NCBI GenBank assembly: GCA_005879205.1
Contig: VBLD01000085.1
Span: forward strand, 1-11,367
Direction of reading: 5' to 3'
Length of the DNA: 11,367 nucleotides
Origin: Deltaproteobacteria bacterium
GTDB lineage: Bacteria > Desulfobacterota > Binatia > DP-6
The notes beneath the pieces were generated by a model that worked only from the letters and a program-made list of their open reading frames with translations, was not told where the DNA came from and made no database searches. Positions 11,285 through 11,367 of this stretch are shown here, piece by piece (positions within the stretch are counted from its first letter, which is position 1; the number at the start of each line of letters is the position of its first letter). The position numbers and the translations under genes were made by a program.

Positions 11285-11367
11285 GGAGTGCGACGCGGGC
11301 CGGCTCAGCGGGCCGGCGACCGCGACGCGTGGAGGTCGCTGGAGCCCGGCGGCGCGGGGGAATGGGC
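11285..11367 (-). other. window-edge region upstream of the branching enzyme, possible end of another gene
   Basis: A 10-bp direct repeat, GCGGGCCGGC (11295-11304 and 11308-11317), flanks a TCA, which is a TGA stop on the - strand. Because GCCGGC is self-complementary, the copies can also pair as a hairpin. The - strand frame ending at that TGA is open to the window edge (20 codons). It could be the C-terminus of an upstream gene ending 20 nt before the branching enzyme, but 20 codons in GC-rich DNA is weak evidence. Confidence 0.25.

Noticed and set aside
11305..11367. Partial upstream gene called as a CDS
   Set aside because: Only 20 open codons with no recognisable motif; listed only as a description of the window edge.

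Overview
The window is very GC-rich bacterial DNA with dense, mostly leftward coding and short intergenic gaps. The style and content (GH57 branching enzyme, Chlamydia-type double-length UvrA, DnaA and GlgC relatives) suggest a high-GC environmental lineage such as a deltaproteobacterium-like, Binatota-, Rokubacteria- or Myxococcota-type genome. That placement is inference; nothing here fixes the taxon. No tRNA, rRNA, CRISPR array, insertion sequence or integrase was seen.

Layout from left to right. On the + strand, a 67-residue cold-shock protein (139-342) is followed 15 nt later by an 84-residue basic protein with a leucine zipper (358-612). Both have good Shine-Dalgarno sequences and probably form one operon. 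They converge on a huge - strand gene, uvrA (6185-624), across a perfect GC hairpin (613-634) that contains the uvrA stop codon. uvrA encodes 1853 residues, two complete UvrA copies in one chain with four ATPase modules. Its upstream gap (6186-6298) holds a candidate promoter whose -10 lies inside an inverted repeat. Further right, still on the - strand, are a GlgC-like nucleotidyltransferase (7510-6299) and a DnaA-like AAA+ protein (8834-7536), 25 nt apart and probably co-transcribed. A 258-bp gap (8835-9092) carries a DnaA-box-like palindrome and an AT-rich patch. Beyond it lie a small membrane-anchored protein of unknown function (9638-9093) and a GH57/DUF1957 1,4-alpha-glucan branching enzyme (11284-9707).

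The main biological interest is two neighbouring 'degenerate' paralogues. The DnaA-like protein keeps its Walker A and B motifs but appears to have lost the box VII arginine finger and the base-reading DHT residues of domain IV. The GlgC-like protein keeps its fold and C-terminal beta-helix but lacks several catalytic and substrate-binding motifs of ADP-glucose pyrophosphorylase. Together with the branching enzyme, this suggests a glycogen (alpha-glucan) locus with a possibly regulatory GlgC paralogue, next to a DnaA-derived ATPase whose role is unknown. A functional link between the two is only a hypothesis. UvrA and the cold-shock pair look like ordinary DNA-repair and nucleic-acid-binding housekeeping genes, though the double UvrA architecture is uncommon.
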